DNA of 64,000 bases, taken from contig JADJWS010000001.1 of NCBI GenBank assembly GCA_016716235.1, positions 1,674,001-1,738,000 of the forward strand, given 5' to 3'. Origin of the DNA: Candidatus Defluviilinea gracilis (GTDB lineage Bacteria > Chloroflexota > Anaerolineae > Anaerolineales > Villigracilaceae). Positions 14,719 to 24,071 of the stretch are shown in pieces (position 1 is the stretch's first letter; the number at the start of each line of letters is the position of its first letter). The notes below the pieces were generated by a model, which saw only the letters and a program-made list of their open reading frames with translations, was not told the DNA's origin and did not search any database. The position numbers and the translations under genes were made by a program.

Positions 14719-16197
14719 TTATTGCCCCAAACTCTCTGGTTTGAAGCATGGTTCGTAATCGTACCCTAAAATCAAAAGGAAGTTCGAGCCGCTGTTTGGG
14801 TCTGCGCCGGAGATCAGGCTGTTTGGCGGTAATCCCATCACGCTGAGGATCGGGGCGCTAAAGGCGGTATCCTGCACAATGGTCTTATCGATCAAGACCG
14901 ACGAGCCATAGTCCTGCCGGTCGGAGGGGATGATGCGGGTTTCGTAGCCGGCGTAATTGAGACGCGTCGCCGCGAGCGTTTCATAACCGGGGATGGAGGT
15001 GCCGTTCATCACCTCGATTGTGACTGCCTGCCTCTCTGCGACCTTCACCGGAGGGGAGAGCGCTTCGGTAATCAATTGCGAGAGCCGGTCTTTGTCTGGC
15101 AACAACACGTACGCTCCTCCGTCGGTGATCCATGAGCTAACGTAAGGCGGGCGAATGTAGTAACTGCGGATGTCGGCATTCGTCATCTTGGGAGTGTAGA
15201 CTGAGAGTTGTAGAAGATCTCCCAAGCCCAGATCGGTCTCAACCGAATCCTTCAGGTTTTCGTACAGTTCAGGGATGCGGGTCAGCGTTCCGGCTTGCAA
15301 GGCTTGGGTGAACAACGCGCGCAGGACTTCCTGTTGCCTGCGCCCGCGGTCGAAATCATTCGATTTTTGGCGCGAGCGGGCATACCACAGGGCAAGGTCG
15401 CCATCCATGTGAATGACGCCGGGCTCGGCGGTGTGCAAGTACCAGTTGTTTTCATTTTCAGGGTCGTAACTTGGGTCGATCAGCCGCCAATCGGTGTAGG
15501 CGCATGAGACGGGCACATCCACGCCGCCCAGGGTGTTGACGATATCGGAAAAGCCGTTGAAGTCTACGAGGGCAGTGTGATCGATGCGGATGCCGAGGTT
15601 GTACTGAATGGTTTCCTTGAGCAAGCCGGGTCCGCCGCCGGGGTAGTCGGTGGATTTCCCAACCTGATACGCCGTGTTGATGCGGTTGTTTTCAAAGCCC
15701 GGGATCGAAACCCACAGATCTCGCGGAATGGAAATAAGCGAGACCTGTCCCTCGGTGGGGTGCAGGATCGCAATGACCATGGTGTCGGTGCGCGTCGAAC
15801 CGGTAAGAGAACGGCGATCGGAGCCGATCAGCAAAAAATTGATCGTATTTTGCCCATTGTTGAAGATCTGACTATCGAAGGTCGGTTGTGGCGCAATGGT
15901 GTTGTTCAACACAACTGCGTCGATGGTGGGGAGCAGGGTGGGAGTCTCCGGGGGCAGGGATGATGTGGCAAGGGCTGAATCAGCCGCACTGGTGAGAAGA
16001 AGCGGGTCGTTCGCGGGAATGAAAAAACTTGTCGCGCCGAGCGGCAACGGCTGGAAGGGAGTCGGGGTCGCGGATGGATTGGGCGCGGGCGTCACCAAAT
16101 CGAAAAACGAGGAAGGTTGGGTCGGCGACGGCGATGCGGTTGTCCCACACCCGGCGAGCAACAGTGTCGCGAGTATGATCTGTCGGCTGAAGTTCAT
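14719..16197 (-). CDS. LytR-CpsA-Psr (LCP) family lipoprotein with LytR_C domain
   Basis: A 492-residue protein. A lipoprotein signal (ILATLLLAGC) is followed by a Pro/Ser/Thr-rich linker to about residue 115, then an LCP catalytic domain: LLIGSDRR, TRTDTMVIAILHP, SIPRDLWV, NRINTAYQVG, the DFNGFSDIVNTLGGVDV region and WYARSRQKSNDFDRGRRQQEVL, with the conserved Arg residues that bind polyprenyl pyrophosphate. A LytR_C domain (VTIEVMNGTSIPG) closes the protein. LCP enzymes attach glycopolymers to cell wall or other surface acceptors. The start overlaps the LysM gene stop by 4 bases, so the two are coupled. Lipid anchoring instead of a membrane helix is less usual for LCP proteins. Confidence 0.9.
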   Translation of the reverse strand: MNFSRQIILATLLLAGCGTTASPSPTQPSSFFDLVTPAPNPSATPTPFQPLPLGATSFFIPANDPLLLTSAADSALATSSLPPETPTLLPTIDAVVLNNTIAPQPTFDSQIFNNGQNTINFLLIGSDRRSLTGSTRTDTMVIAILHPTEGQVSLISIPRDLWVSIPGFENNRINTAYQVGKSTDYPGGGPGLLKETIQYNLGIRIDHTALVDFNGFSDIVNTLGGVDVPVSCAYTDWRLIDPSYDPENENNWYLHTAEPGVIHMDGDLALWYARSRQKSNDFDRGRRQQEVLRALFTQALQAGTLTRIPELYENLKDSVETDLGLGDLLQLSVYTPKMTNADIRSYYIRPPYVSSWITDGGAYVLLPDKDRLSQLITEALSPPVKVAERQAVTIEVMNGTSIPGYETLAATRLNYAGYETRIIPSDRQDYGSSVLIDKTIVQDTAFSAPILSVMGLPPNSLISGADPNSGSNFLLILGYDYEPCFKPESLGQ

Positions 16198-17051
16198 GGG
16201 GAGGGCGATGGCGAAGGGAATGGGGTGAGAGATGGCGTGACTGTGGGCGCGGGAGGAACGGTGTTTGTGATCGTCGGTTGAGACGATGCCGTTGGCATAA
16301 ATGTTGCGGTGAGGGTAGGCATTTGGGTGGCAGTGGAGACGAAGGTTTGGGTCGGGGTTGGCGAGGCGGTAGAGGTGGAGAGGCGAATGGTCGCCGTTGC
16401 GCCGGGGAGCGGGGTGAGTGTGGGGATGTTGGGAACCCATAATAACTGCCCAACATAAATAGTAATGGAAGCGCCCATGCAATTGCCTTGTTGTAACTGC
16501 GGGTAGGTCAACCCATACGCGAGGGCGATGCGGTATAAATTTTCGCCGGGTTGCACGACGTGTCTCTTCACCCAGTTAAATGGCGGACTGCACGTGACAA
16601 CGACGGCGGTCGATGCCACCGGCGGAACATAGAGAGTTGCGCCGAGTTGTAAGTTCACCGAGGCAAGGCAGTTGGCGTTCTTTAAAGCGTCTTCGGTGGT
16701 GGCGTATTTTTGCGCGAGGGTATAAATGGTATCGGCAAAAGAGACAACGATGGGAGTCCAGCCGCTTGGGGGCGGCGGGCAGGTGGTGGCTGAAGGCGCA
16801 ATGATCGTAAACGTTGCCGCTGGCGTGTTTGTCAATGCGGGCGCGCTGGTCGAGGTTTCAGACGAGGTGGGGAGCGGAAGCAACGTTGGGGTGAAAAGGG
16901 TCACAGGCGCGGTGGGTGAAATAAAGACGGGAATCGATTGCGTGGGCGGCGAAGCGGATTCGGCGATGGCGAGCGAAACTCCCCCGATAACCAGAACGAT
17001 GGAAACGATGGCGATGATGACGCCTCCCCCCAACTGGCGCAAGGCTTGCAT
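16194..17051 (-). CDS. LysM-domain surface protein
   Basis: A 285-residue protein with one N-terminal membrane anchor (residues 8-32), a Thr/Pro-rich stretch, then two LysM modules: DTIYTLAQKYATTEDALKNAN (about 108-145) and HVVQPGENLYRIALAYGLTY (about 168-210). LysM modules bind N-acetylglucosamine-containing glycans. The last 70 residues are low complexity (PTLT/TPTQT). It lies between the sensor-kinase-like gene (3 bases upstream) and the LCP gene (4-base overlap), so the three form an envelope-related operon. Confidence 0.85.
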   Translation of the reverse strand: MQALRQLGGGVIIAIVSIVLVIGGVSLAIAESASPPTQSIPVFISPTAPVTLFTPTLLPLPTSSETSTSAPALTNTPAATFTIIAPSATTCPPPPSGWTPIVVSFADTIYTLAQKYATTEDALKNANCLASVNLQLGATLYVPPVASTAVVVTCSPPFNWVKRHVVQPGENLYRIALAYGLTYPQLQQGNCMGASITIYVGQLLWVPNIPTLTPLPGATATIRLSTSTASPTPTQTFVSTATQMPTLTATFMPTASSQPTITNTVPPAPTVTPSLTPFPSPSPSP

Positions 17052-17054
17052 GGA

Positions 17055-19394
17055 TCAAATCTCCGGCACACGCGAGAGGATGTTTTTGGCGATCGGCAGG
17101 AGCACGCTGAAGGTCGAGCCGACGCCGGCGTCGGTCTCTACCCAAATTCGTCCGCGTTGCGCTTCGGTGAGGGTCTTGGCGATCGACAGCCCCACGCCGG
17201 TATCGCCGACACCCTGGATCAAGACATTATCGGCGCGATACAAACGCGTGAACACGCGCGAAAGATCCTCGGAGGGGATGCCTCCGCCGGAATCCTTGAC
17301 TTGGATCAGGACGTATTCGTCTCCGCCTTCCGATTTCGTCTGCACGCGCAAGTGGATGGAGCCTTCCACCGGGGAGGCAGAGCCGGCATTTTGCAGGAGG
17401 TGGATCACAATCTGTTGCAGGGCTTCGCGGTCGGCATGGATGGGCGCCATGTTTTTCGGCAGGTCGAGATGCAGGGAAATATTTTTTTCCCTTACCTGAC
17501 TGCTGGTATACGACATGGCATTATCGATGATGAGGTTTAAGTCTACGGCTTCGGGCTTGAGTTCATTTAGCCCGGTCTCGAGCGTGGTCACCTGGATGAG
17601 GTCGTCTACGAGGTTGCCGATGCGCTCGGTGGAGGCTTTGATACGCTCGACAAATTTTCGCTGTAACGCGCCGAGAATGCCGACCGATTCGCCGAGTAGC
17701 AAGTCGGTATACCCCACAATAGAGGACATGGGCTGGCGCAGTTCCTGTGAGATGGACGCGACCACTTCGGCTTGCTCGCTGGGTCGCGCAATAGTGGCTG
17801 AACCCATTTCCAGTTCTGCCACGCGCATATTTGCCCCCGCCAGTTGGTTTTGCAGGCGGGCAATTTCTTCCAGCGTCAGGCGCAACTCGCCTTCCACTTG
17901 TTGCGAGGCGCCCACATGTCCCTTGCCGGAGCGCAACGTTTCATTTTCCTGTTTGAGGCGCTCGATGGCTTTTTGCGAATCTTCCTGCATGCGGGTGAGC
18001 GCCGCCAGGTCTTCGGCTTGCGATAATCCCTGCGCGGCGTCGGCGCGCACTGCTTCCATTTGTTTGAGCAGGTCTTCATTGCGGCGTTCGAGTTCGAGAA
18101 TGCGATCCTGCGCCACATCGAGCGCCTGCCGTGTTTGTTCGCCTTTTTGTTCGAGCGAGGTCATCTTGTTTCCGCGCTGGATGATCGGAACGAGCGCGAC
18201 CGCAATGTTGGAAAGGAACGCCTGGTCTTCCGCGCTCCACAGACGGTTGGAATAGGGTGAGAGCAACAGCACGCCGCCGAGGGAATCTTTCTCCGGCGTG
18301 ACGATGGGCACGCTCAAAATGTGACCTGGGCTTGCCAGCCCGAGCAGGTCGCTCAACCCTTTGATATCGGCTGATGTGCTGGATGACGGCAACCGCAACG
18401 GACGCCCGCGTTGCAGGGCATTGGTGAGCATGGGGATCATGCTTTTGTTCAGGCTTCCACCATCCAAATTTTCCTCGCGGATGAGGTCGTACCCGCTGGC
18501 GACCTGAATCTGATTCTTGTTATCGGTAAGGTAGATCAAAAAACACAAGTCGGCAAGCATCGTCTGCGCGATGGCGCGGGTGATGGCTTGGCTCAACCGG
18601 TCCACGCTTGATTCACCCGCCAGGGCAAGCAGGGCGTGGAAAGTTTTCGGGTCGGTGCTGTAGCGGCGGCGTTCGTCCACTGGCGCATGCAGTTTGACGG
18701 AGATCGGCCCCTTGGAGGGAGCGGGAAACCTCTGGGGCAGGGTGGTCAATAATGGAAACGCCGCAATATACATCAGCCGAACCGCGCCGGGAAAATTGCC
18801 ATCGAAACGCCCCAAAACGACATAAATCACATGCCCAGCGATCGCAAGGATCAAGAATGCCAACCCATAGACCGCACCGTTCGGACGGCGAATGGCTAAC
18901 AACAATAAACCGAATGAAGCGGTGGCAATGCTTGCCAACTGCCAGATGCCGTCATTGGTGGTGCGGTTATAGTCGGGGCGGGTGAAATCCTGCGCGTACG
19001 CCACGAGGCTGAGCCCCAGCGCGGCGATCAGCAGAACGCTTGCCAGCCCGGTGATCGCGTCGGCGGCGCGGCTTGGCTCGGGAAAATTCCACAGCCAGAT
19101 CACCCATACTAATGAAAAGAGCGTGATGGCTCGATCCAATGGGGGAAGCACAACTGAAAAATTGACCAATCCGCCGTTGCCTGCCAACGTCACCGCAAAG
19201 AGGGCGATGCGCGCGATGAACAGCAGGGCAAGCCCAAACATGGTGCGCCGCGCCTGCGGGAATTCGCTCGACTTCCAAAGCAAATACGCGGAAGCCAACG
19301 CCCAGATCACCGAAAACAACAGCACGAGATGATAGATCAAACTCCCGCTGGGTGTGGTGAAAAAATTGAATGTGTTGGCAATTAAATCGAACAT
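17055..19394 (-). CDS. Histidine-kinase-like membrane sensor lacking the phospho-acceptor His
   Basis: A 779-residue protein: seven or eight membrane segments (residues 10-240), a GAF-like domain (about 265-420), a long coiled coil (about 430-540), a dimerisation/HisKA-like helix pair and a HATPase_c domain (VKDSGGGIP, GDTGVGLSIAKTL). The H-box reads SQELRQPMSSIVGYTDLL: the usual His of SHELR is Gln 550 (CAG codon at 17745-17747). The ATP-binding boxes are intact. It may be a pseudokinase, a regulator of another kinase, or act through a different His. I chose the start at 19394, where the membrane domain begins; the frame extends to 19475. It is divergent from the TPR gene and heads the LysM-LCP operon. 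Confidence 0.85.
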   Translation of the reverse strand: MFDLIANTFNFFTTPSGSLIYHLVLLFSVIWALASAYLLWKSSEFPQARRTMFGLALLFIARIALFAVTLAGNGGLVNFSVVLPPLDRAITLFSLVWVIWLWNFPEPSRAADAITGLASVLLIAALGLSLVAYAQDFTRPDYNRTTNDGIWQLASIATASFGLLLLAIRRPNGAVYGLAFLILAIAGHVIYVVLGRFDGNFPGAVRLMYIAAFPLLTTLPQRFPAPSKGPISVKLHAPVDERRRYSTDPKTFHALLALAGESSVDRLSQAITRAIAQTMLADLCFLIYLTDNKNQIQVASGYDLIREENLDGGSLNKSMIPMLTNALQRGRPLRLPSSSTSADIKGLSDLLGLASPGHILSVPIVTPEKDSLGGVLLLSPYSNRLWSAEDQAFLSNIAVALVPIIQRGNKMTSLEQKGEQTRQALDVAQDRILELERRNEDLLKQMEAVRADAAQGLSQAEDLAALTRMQEDSQKAIERLKQENETLRSGKGHVGASQQVEGELRLTLEEIARLQNQLAGANMRVAELEMGSATIARPSEQAEVVASISQELRQPMSSIVGYTDLLLGESVGILGALQRKFVERIKASTERIGNLVDDLIQVTTLETGLNELKPEAVDLNLIIDNAMSYTSSQVREKNISLHLDLPKNMAPIHADREALQQIVIHLLQNAGSASPVEGSIHLRVQTKSEGGDEYVLIQVKDSGGGIPSEDLSRVFTRLYRADNVLIQGVGDTGVGLSIAKTLTEAQRGRIWVETDAGVGSTFSVLLPIAKNILSRVPEI

Positions 19395-19479
19395 GACAAT
19401 GACGATTATATTCCAGTTGGCGGTTTCCGGAGCAACCGCCAGAGTTACAGGAACGTTAACGTCGTTTAAATTCACGGGC

Positions 19480-19485
19480 TATAAT
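19480..19485 (+). promoter_or_regulatory. -10 box (TATAAT) for a probably leaderless TPR gene
   Basis: TATAAT ends 7 bases before the ATG at 19493, so transcription should begin at or next to the start codon. A weak -35 (TTAACG) lies 18 bases upstream. No Shine-Dalgarno sequence is present. Confidence 0.65.
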
Positions 19486-19492
19486 TCCACAC

Positions 19493-20875
19493 ATGTCCCG
19501 GGCAGGTCTGCGTATCACCCTCGTTCTTCTCTTAATTCTTCTTGCGGTTGCCATCCCAATCCTTGTGGACGGAAACTCGGAGATTCGCAAAGCGGCTGAG
19601 GCGCAGTCATACCCCGAGATGGCGGAACATTATGTGCGCGCGGCTCAGCGGTTACCCTGGCGAACCGATTTGTATGAACTCGCCGGGCATGCTTATTTTC
19701 ACGACCGCGATTTTGCCCGCGCCGATGCCATGTATCGCGCCGCCCGCGAAAAAAACGCCCTCACCCCGGCGGGCTGGGCGGCGTGGGGCGATGCCAATTT
19801 CTTGAACGACAATACGGAACGCGCCATTGAAATCTGGAAACAAGGACTCGAGCAGACTGAATTTTTACCCGGGCTGTATCAACGGCTGGCGTATGCAATG
19901 GAAGAGCAGGGAAAATTTTCTCTTGCGGCAGATTATTTTCAAGCCCACCTTGAGCGCGACCCCGACGATGCCGCCGCGCATTACCGCCTCGGGCTGTTGT
20001 TGACGTTGACCGACTCGCCCTCCGCGTGGACGGAACTCCTCGCCGCTTCACAACTGGACCCTCAATTTGACCCGCCAGCGCAGACTCTGCGTTCCGCTTT
20101 GAGTTTGGCGTCGCTGAGCGAAGCGCCCTCCGAACAATTTGTCATCCTCGGCGCCGGGCTGGGGTTGGTGAATGAATGGCAGTTGGCGCGCGCCGCATTC
20201 GAATCCGCTGTGCAAGCGGATGAGTCAAACGCCGAGGCGTGGGCATGGTTGGGGGAGGCGAGCCAGCACACAGGGTCGGAGGGAAGCGAGGCGTTGGATC
20301 GCGCGTTCCAGTTGAATCCCAACTCTGCGGTTGTCCGCGGGTTGCGCGGGTTGTATTTCGAGCGCGTCGGAAATTATTCGCAAGCGCTCACCGAACATCA
20401 AGCCGCCGCGTCGCTGGATGCGGACACCCCCGAGCGCTATTTCGCGCTGGGCAACGCGTACGCGCTCAACGGCGACTTGATCCGCGCGTTGGAGGCCTAT
20501 CAATATGCCGCCAGCCTCGCGCCTGAGGATGCCAACGCCTGGCGCGCGCTCGCGGAGTTTTGCGGCCGCCTCGGTATTCACTTGAACGATATCGGCATCC
20601 CTGCCGCGCAACGCGCTGTGGCGCTCGACCCGAAAAACTCCGCATCGGAGGATACGCTGGGCTGGCTGTGGTACCTCAATGATGATTTTGAAACCGCCGA
20701 ACGGCACCTGCTCACCGCCCTCGAACTGGACGCGCAAAACGCGTCGGCTCATTTGCATTTGGCCATGGTCTATTTACAGACGAATGACCGCGCTCGCGCC
20801 CTCGATGAATTTACCCTTGCCCGCGATCTGGGGAACGACGAAGCAGATGCGTACTTGAAGCAATTTTTTCCATAG
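19493..20875 (+). CDS. Membrane-anchored TPR-repeat protein
   Basis: A 460-residue protein with an N-terminal membrane helix (residues 7-24) and about ten tetratricopeptide repeats through the rest, seen in blocks such as YELAGHAYFHDRDFARADAMYRAA, AWAWLGEASQHTGSEGSEALDRA and YFALGNAYALNGDLIRALEAYQYAA. TPR arrays serve as protein-protein scaffolds; here they should lie outside the cytoplasmic membrane. No enzymatic domain is visible. It is followed by a lipoprotein gene with its own promoter. Confidence 0.85.
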   Translation: MSRAGLRITLVLLLILLAVAIPILVDGNSEIRKAAEAQSYPEMAEHYVRAAQRLPWRTDLYELAGHAYFHDRDFARADAMYRAAREKNALTPAGWAAWGDANFLNDNTERAIEIWKQGLEQTEFLPGLYQRLAYAMEEQGKFSLAADYFQAHLERDPDDAAAHYRLGLLLTLTDSPSAWTELLAASQLDPQFDPPAQTLRSALSLASLSEAPSEQFVILGAGLGLVNEWQLARAAFESAVQADESNAEAWAWLGEASQHTGSEGSEALDRAFQLNPNSAVVRGLRGLYFERVGNYSQALTEHQAAASLDADTPERYFALGNAYALNGDLIRALEAYQYAASLAPEDANAWRALAEFCGRLGIHLNDIGIPAAQRAVALDPKNSASEDTLGWLWYLNDDFETAERHLLTALELDAQNASAHLHLAMVYLQTNDRARALDEFTLARDLGNDEADAYLKQFFP

Positions 20876-20884
20876 CCGCCATGA

Positions 20885-20890
20885 TACAAT
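20885..20890 (+). promoter_or_regulatory. -10 box (TACAAT) for a probably leaderless lipoprotein gene
   Basis: TACAAT ends 7 bases before the GTG at 20898, the same spacing as at the TPR gene. There is no room for a 5' leader or ribosome site. Confidence 0.6.
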
Positions 20891-20897
20891 CCCAATC

Positions 20898-21533
20898 GTG
20901 AAAAAACTCGTCCCTCTGGTATCGTTCCTTGTTTTCCTGGCTGGGTGCGCCTCCTCACCGACCGCCACCGCGCCGCCCCAGCCTTCGGGAACAGTGTTGT
21001 TTCAGGATGAATTCGAATCAAACGCCAGCGGATGGGATCGCCTTGCCAACGACGGCGGCATCATGGATTACGATGAGGGCGGCTATCGCATGTTGATCCG
21101 CCAGCCGCAACTCAATTTCTGGTCGACCCCCGAGTTGAATTTGCGCGACGCCCGCATTGAGGCGGATGTGACCAAACTCAGCGGTCCAGCCGAAAATCGC
21201 GCCGGCGTGATGTGCCGCTACCAAAACGGCAATTATTATTTCTTCATCATCTCGAATGACGGCTATTACGCCATTGGTAAGTTTGTCGGCGGGCAGGTAA
21301 CTTTGCTTGGGCAAAGTGAAATGCAAGCCTCCGAAATGATCCAGCCCGATTCCGTCAACCACCTCCGCGCCGACTGTATTGGCGACTCGCTTGTCTTCTA
21401 TGTGAATTATCAATTGACCGCCGGCGCAAGCGATGCCGAACTGGCTACCGGGGATGTGGGTCTGCTGGCTGGCTCCTTCACCCAACCCGGCGTGGATGTG
21501 TTGTTCGATAATTTTGTGGTGATGCAACCGTAG
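20898..21533 (+). CDS. Lipoprotein with a LamG/DUF1080-like jelly-roll domain
   Basis: A 211-residue protein starting at GTG. The signal is short with lipobox LAGC at about residue 17, then a small Ala/Pro linker. The remaining 175 residues read as a beta-sandwich: LFQDEFESNASGWDRL, ARIEADVTKLSGPAENRAGVMCRYQNGNYYFFIIS and ending DVLFDNFVVMQP. This is the pattern of concanavalin-like carbohydrate-binding or DUF1080 domains. It may bind a surface or substrate glycan; no catalytic residue is evident. The start is fixed by the -10 box and by the absence of an earlier start. Confidence 0.7.
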   Translation: MKKLVPLVSFLVFLAGCASSPTATAPPQPSGTVLFQDEFESNASGWDRLANDGGIMDYDEGGYRMLIRQPQLNFWSTPELNLRDARIEADVTKLSGPAENRAGVMCRYQNGNYYFFIISNDGYYAIGKFVGGQVTLLGQSEMQASEMIQPDSVNHLRADCIGDSLVFYVNYQLTAGASDAELATGDVGLLAGSFTQPGVDVLFDNFVVMQP

Positions 21534-21535
21534 GT

Positions 21536-21682
21536 AGAAAGTAGAGAGTAGAAAGTAGAGAGTAGAGAGTAGAGAGTAGAAAGTAGTCTTTTGCCGTTTT
21601 CCACTTTCCACTTTCTAAACATTCAACATCTAATCATCTAATCATCTAATCTCTAATCATCCAATCTCTAATCATCTACCCC
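21536..21682. repeat. Low-complexity tandem tracts (GTAGAGA)n and (TAATCATC)n
   Basis: After the lipoprotein gene come about eight imperfect units of GTAGAAA/GTAGAGA, a short CCACTTTCCACTTT piece, and six imperfect units of TAATCATC/TAATCTC. These are typical dispersed simple repeats of this genome; relatives appear inside coding sequences at 28675-28712, 30370-30400 and 13448-13485. Confidence 0.8.
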
Positions 21683-21695
21683 CCCCTGTCCTTTT

Positions 21696-23060
21696 ATGAA
21701 AATCTACCTCGACACCATCGGATGCAGACTCAACCAAGCGGAGATCGAACACATGGCGCATGGATTCCGCTCGGCGGGGCATGAGATCGTCGCGTCTGCC
21801 GAACTGGCTGAGATGGCGGTGGTCAACACTTGCGCGGTGACGAACGATGCCGTCTCCGTGTCGCGCGGCAAGATTCGACAGATCGCGCGCGCGGGCGTGA
21901 CTGACATCGTGGCAACAGGTTGTTGGACGACACTCCAACCCGAGCGCGCGCTTGAGCTGACAAATGTCACACGTGTCATTTCAAATGATCGCAAGGATCA
22001 CCTTGTTGCTGATGTTCTTGACCTTCAACCTGAAACCTTTGACCTCCGACCTGATCCTTCGACAAGCTCAGGACAAGCCTTCGATCTTGAGCCTCTCACT
22101 CGCATCCCGCTTCCCGGTCTTCATCGCCGCACGCGCGCCTTCATCAAAGTGCAGGACGGTTGCAACAATCAATGCACGTTTTGCATTACCACCGTCGCGC
22201 GCGGCGAAGCGCGGAGCCGAACCGTCGCTGACGTGATCCAGGATATTCAATTCGCGCTCGATGGTGGCGCAAAAGAAATCGTTCTCACCGGCGTTCATCT
22301 CGGCTCGTGGGGTTATGAATTCGAGTCGCATCTCGCTGAACTCATCAAAGCGATTCTTCATCACACAGATGTCCCGCGCTTGCGACTCTCCTCGCTCGAA
22401 CCCTGGGATTTGAACGCGGACTTCTTTTCACTCTGGGACTCTTCGACTTCGCTCAGAGCAAGTTCTCGCCTCATGCCGCACTTGCATCTGCCTCTCCAAG
22501 CGGGGAGCGACTCGACCCTCAAGCGGATGCGCCGCAACACCACGACGAATTCGTTCCGCGAGTTGATCCAATCTGCGCGCGAAACGATTCCTGATGTTGC
22601 TATCACAACAGACATCATCGCTGGCTTCCCCGGTGAAACGGACGAGGAGTTCGCTCACACGCTTGATTTTGTCAACGAGATGAACTTCGCCGGTGGACAT
22701 GTGTTCACGTACTCGCCTCGTCCCGGCACAGGGGCGGCGAAGATGAAAGGGCAGATCCAGTCCGAAGTCCGCAAGAAACGGAATCATATCTTGCACGATG
22801 CGCTGGAAGAATCCGCAAAATCCTACCGCGAGAAATTCATCGGGCAGACGATGTTCGTGCTGTGGGAGTCCACATCCGAGATGGGCGAGCGCGGCTGGCT
22901 GATGGAAGGGTTCACCGAAAATTATCTGCGCGCGCAGGCGTTCGCCGAATCGCCGCGCTGGAACGAGATCGACCGCGTCGCTTTGACCGATTGCGAATCG
23001 AATCAAGTGCGAGGCGAAATTTTGAACGAGGAAATGATCCATGACCGCACAACTCATTGA
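21696..23060 (+). CDS. mtaB: tRNA t6A37 methylthiotransferase MtaB
   Basis: A 454-residue radical-SAM methylthiotransferase. The N-terminal UPF0004 domain has TIGCRLNQAEIEHM, NTCAVTNDAV and ATGCWTT, the three Cys that hold the auxiliary Fe-S cluster. The radical-SAM motif CNNQCTFC lies at about residue 151. HLHLPLQAGSDSTLKRMRR and a C-terminal TRAM-like part complete it. MtaB converts t6A to ms2t6A at position 37 of tRNA. Two repeat-derived insertions are visible: PSTSSGQAFD in the interdomain linker and STSLRAS within the TIM barrel (22442-22462). The 3' end overlaps folD by 20 bases. Confidence 0.9.
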   Translation: MKIYLDTIGCRLNQAEIEHMAHGFRSAGHEIVASAELAEMAVVNTCAVTNDAVSVSRGKIRQIARAGVTDIVATGCWTTLQPERALELTNVTRVISNDRKDHLVADVLDLQPETFDLRPDPSTSSGQAFDLEPLTRIPLPGLHRRTRAFIKVQDGCNNQCTFCITTVARGEARSRTVADVIQDIQFALDGGAKEIVLTGVHLGSWGYEFESHLAELIKAILHHTDVPRLRLSSLEPWDLNADFFSLWDSSTSLRASSRLMPHLHLPLQAGSDSTLKRMRRNTTTNSFRELIQSARETIPDVAITTDIIAGFPGETDEEFAHTLDFVNEMNFAGGHVFTYSPRPGTGAAKMKGQIQSEVRKKRNHILHDALEESAKSYREKFIGQTMFVLWESTSEMGERGWLMEGFTENYLRAQAFAESPRWNEIDRVALTDCESNQVRGEILNEEMIHDRTTH

Positions 23061-23919
23061 CGGAAAAATGATCGCAGGACAGGTGCGCGAAGAGGTCGCC
23101 GCGAAAGTGGCAAAACGGATCGCCGCAGGAAAATCCAAACCCACACTTGCCACCGTGCTGGTCGGCGACCGCGCCGACTCTGCCGCGTATGTTGCCTCCA
23201 AACAAAAAGCCTGCGCCGAGTTGGGCATGGGTTCGGTCAGCCAGAATTTGCCCGGCGATATAGCACAGGAAGAATTGGAACGAATCGTCGGATCATTGAA
23301 CGACGATAAAACCGTGCATGGGATTCTCGTGCAACTTCCCCTGCCATCGCATTTGAATGAAGAGCGCATTCTGCAACTCATCAGCGTCGAAAAAGACGTG
23401 GATGGATTCTCGCCGATCAACATCGGTCGGCTGGCGCAACGAGGGCGCGAGCCGTTATTCGTTCCCTGCACGCCATACGGATGTCTGTATCTGCTCGATC
23501 AAGCCGGCGCGCAGATCGAAGGCGCAAACGCGGTTGTGCTGGGCAGGTCGAACATCGTTGGGATGCCGGCGGCGTTGTTGCTCATGTCGCGGAATGCCAC
23601 AGTGACGGTCTGTCACTCGCGCACAAAAGATTTGCCCACCCTAACGCGCATGGCGGATATCCTCATCGTTGCCATCGGCAAAGCCGAATTCGTGCGCGGC
23701 GATTGGATCAAACCCGGCGCGGCGGTCATCGATGTAGGCATCAACACCAAGCCCGACGCGACGAAGAAGAGCGGCTACCGGCTCGTGGGTGATGTCAATT
23801 TTGACGAAGCGAAAGAAACGGCGGGTTTCATCACGCCGGTGCCCGGTGGGGTGGGACCCATGACGATCGCCATGCTCATGCGGAATACCCTGCGAGCCGC
23901 TGAAATTCAGGACCCGTAA
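23041..23919 (+). CDS. folD: FolD: methylene-THF dehydrogenase / methenyl-THF cyclohydrolase
   Basis: A 292-residue bifunctional enzyme of folate one-carbon metabolism. The family signatures are present: AYVASKQKACAELGM with the catalytic Lys of YxxxK, GILVQLPLPSHLNEERIL, the DVDGFSP segment, PCTPYGCLYLL, VVLGRSNIVGMPAALLL and PVPGGVGPMTIAML. It interconverts 5,10-methylene- and 10-formyl-THF with NADP(H). The ATG lies within the end of mtaB, so translation is probably coupled. Confidence 0.95.
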   Translation: MTAQLIDGKMIAGQVREEVAAKVAKRIAAGKSKPTLATVLVGDRADSAAYVASKQKACAELGMGSVSQNLPGDIAQEELERIVGSLNDDKTVHGILVQLPLPSHLNEERILQLISVEKDVDGFSPINIGRLAQRGREPLFVPCTPYGCLYLLDQAGAQIEGANAVVLGRSNIVGMPAALLLMSRNATVTVCHSRTKDLPTLTRMADILIVAIGKAEFVRGDWIKPGAAVIDVGINTKPDATKKSGYRLVGDVNFDEAKETAGFITPVPGGVGPMTIAMLMRNTLRAAEIQDP

Positions 23920-24059
23920 CGTGCGCTTGAACTTTCTCCATTTCCTCAAAAAAATTCCACATTGTCTGCCCAACCCACGCATAAAGGACTTTCCCAGTGA
24001 ACTCCAACGAATCGGCTTTTAACAGGCTTTTGCACTTTTTATCACAACAGCGTATTTGA

Positions 24060-24065
24060 TATACT
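24060..24065 (+). promoter_or_regulatory. -10 box (TATACT) for a probably leaderless kinase gene
   Basis: TATACT ends 6 bases before the ATG at 24072. There is no Shine-Dalgarno sequence in the intervening bases. Confidence 0.55.
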
Positions 24066-24071
24066 TGACCC

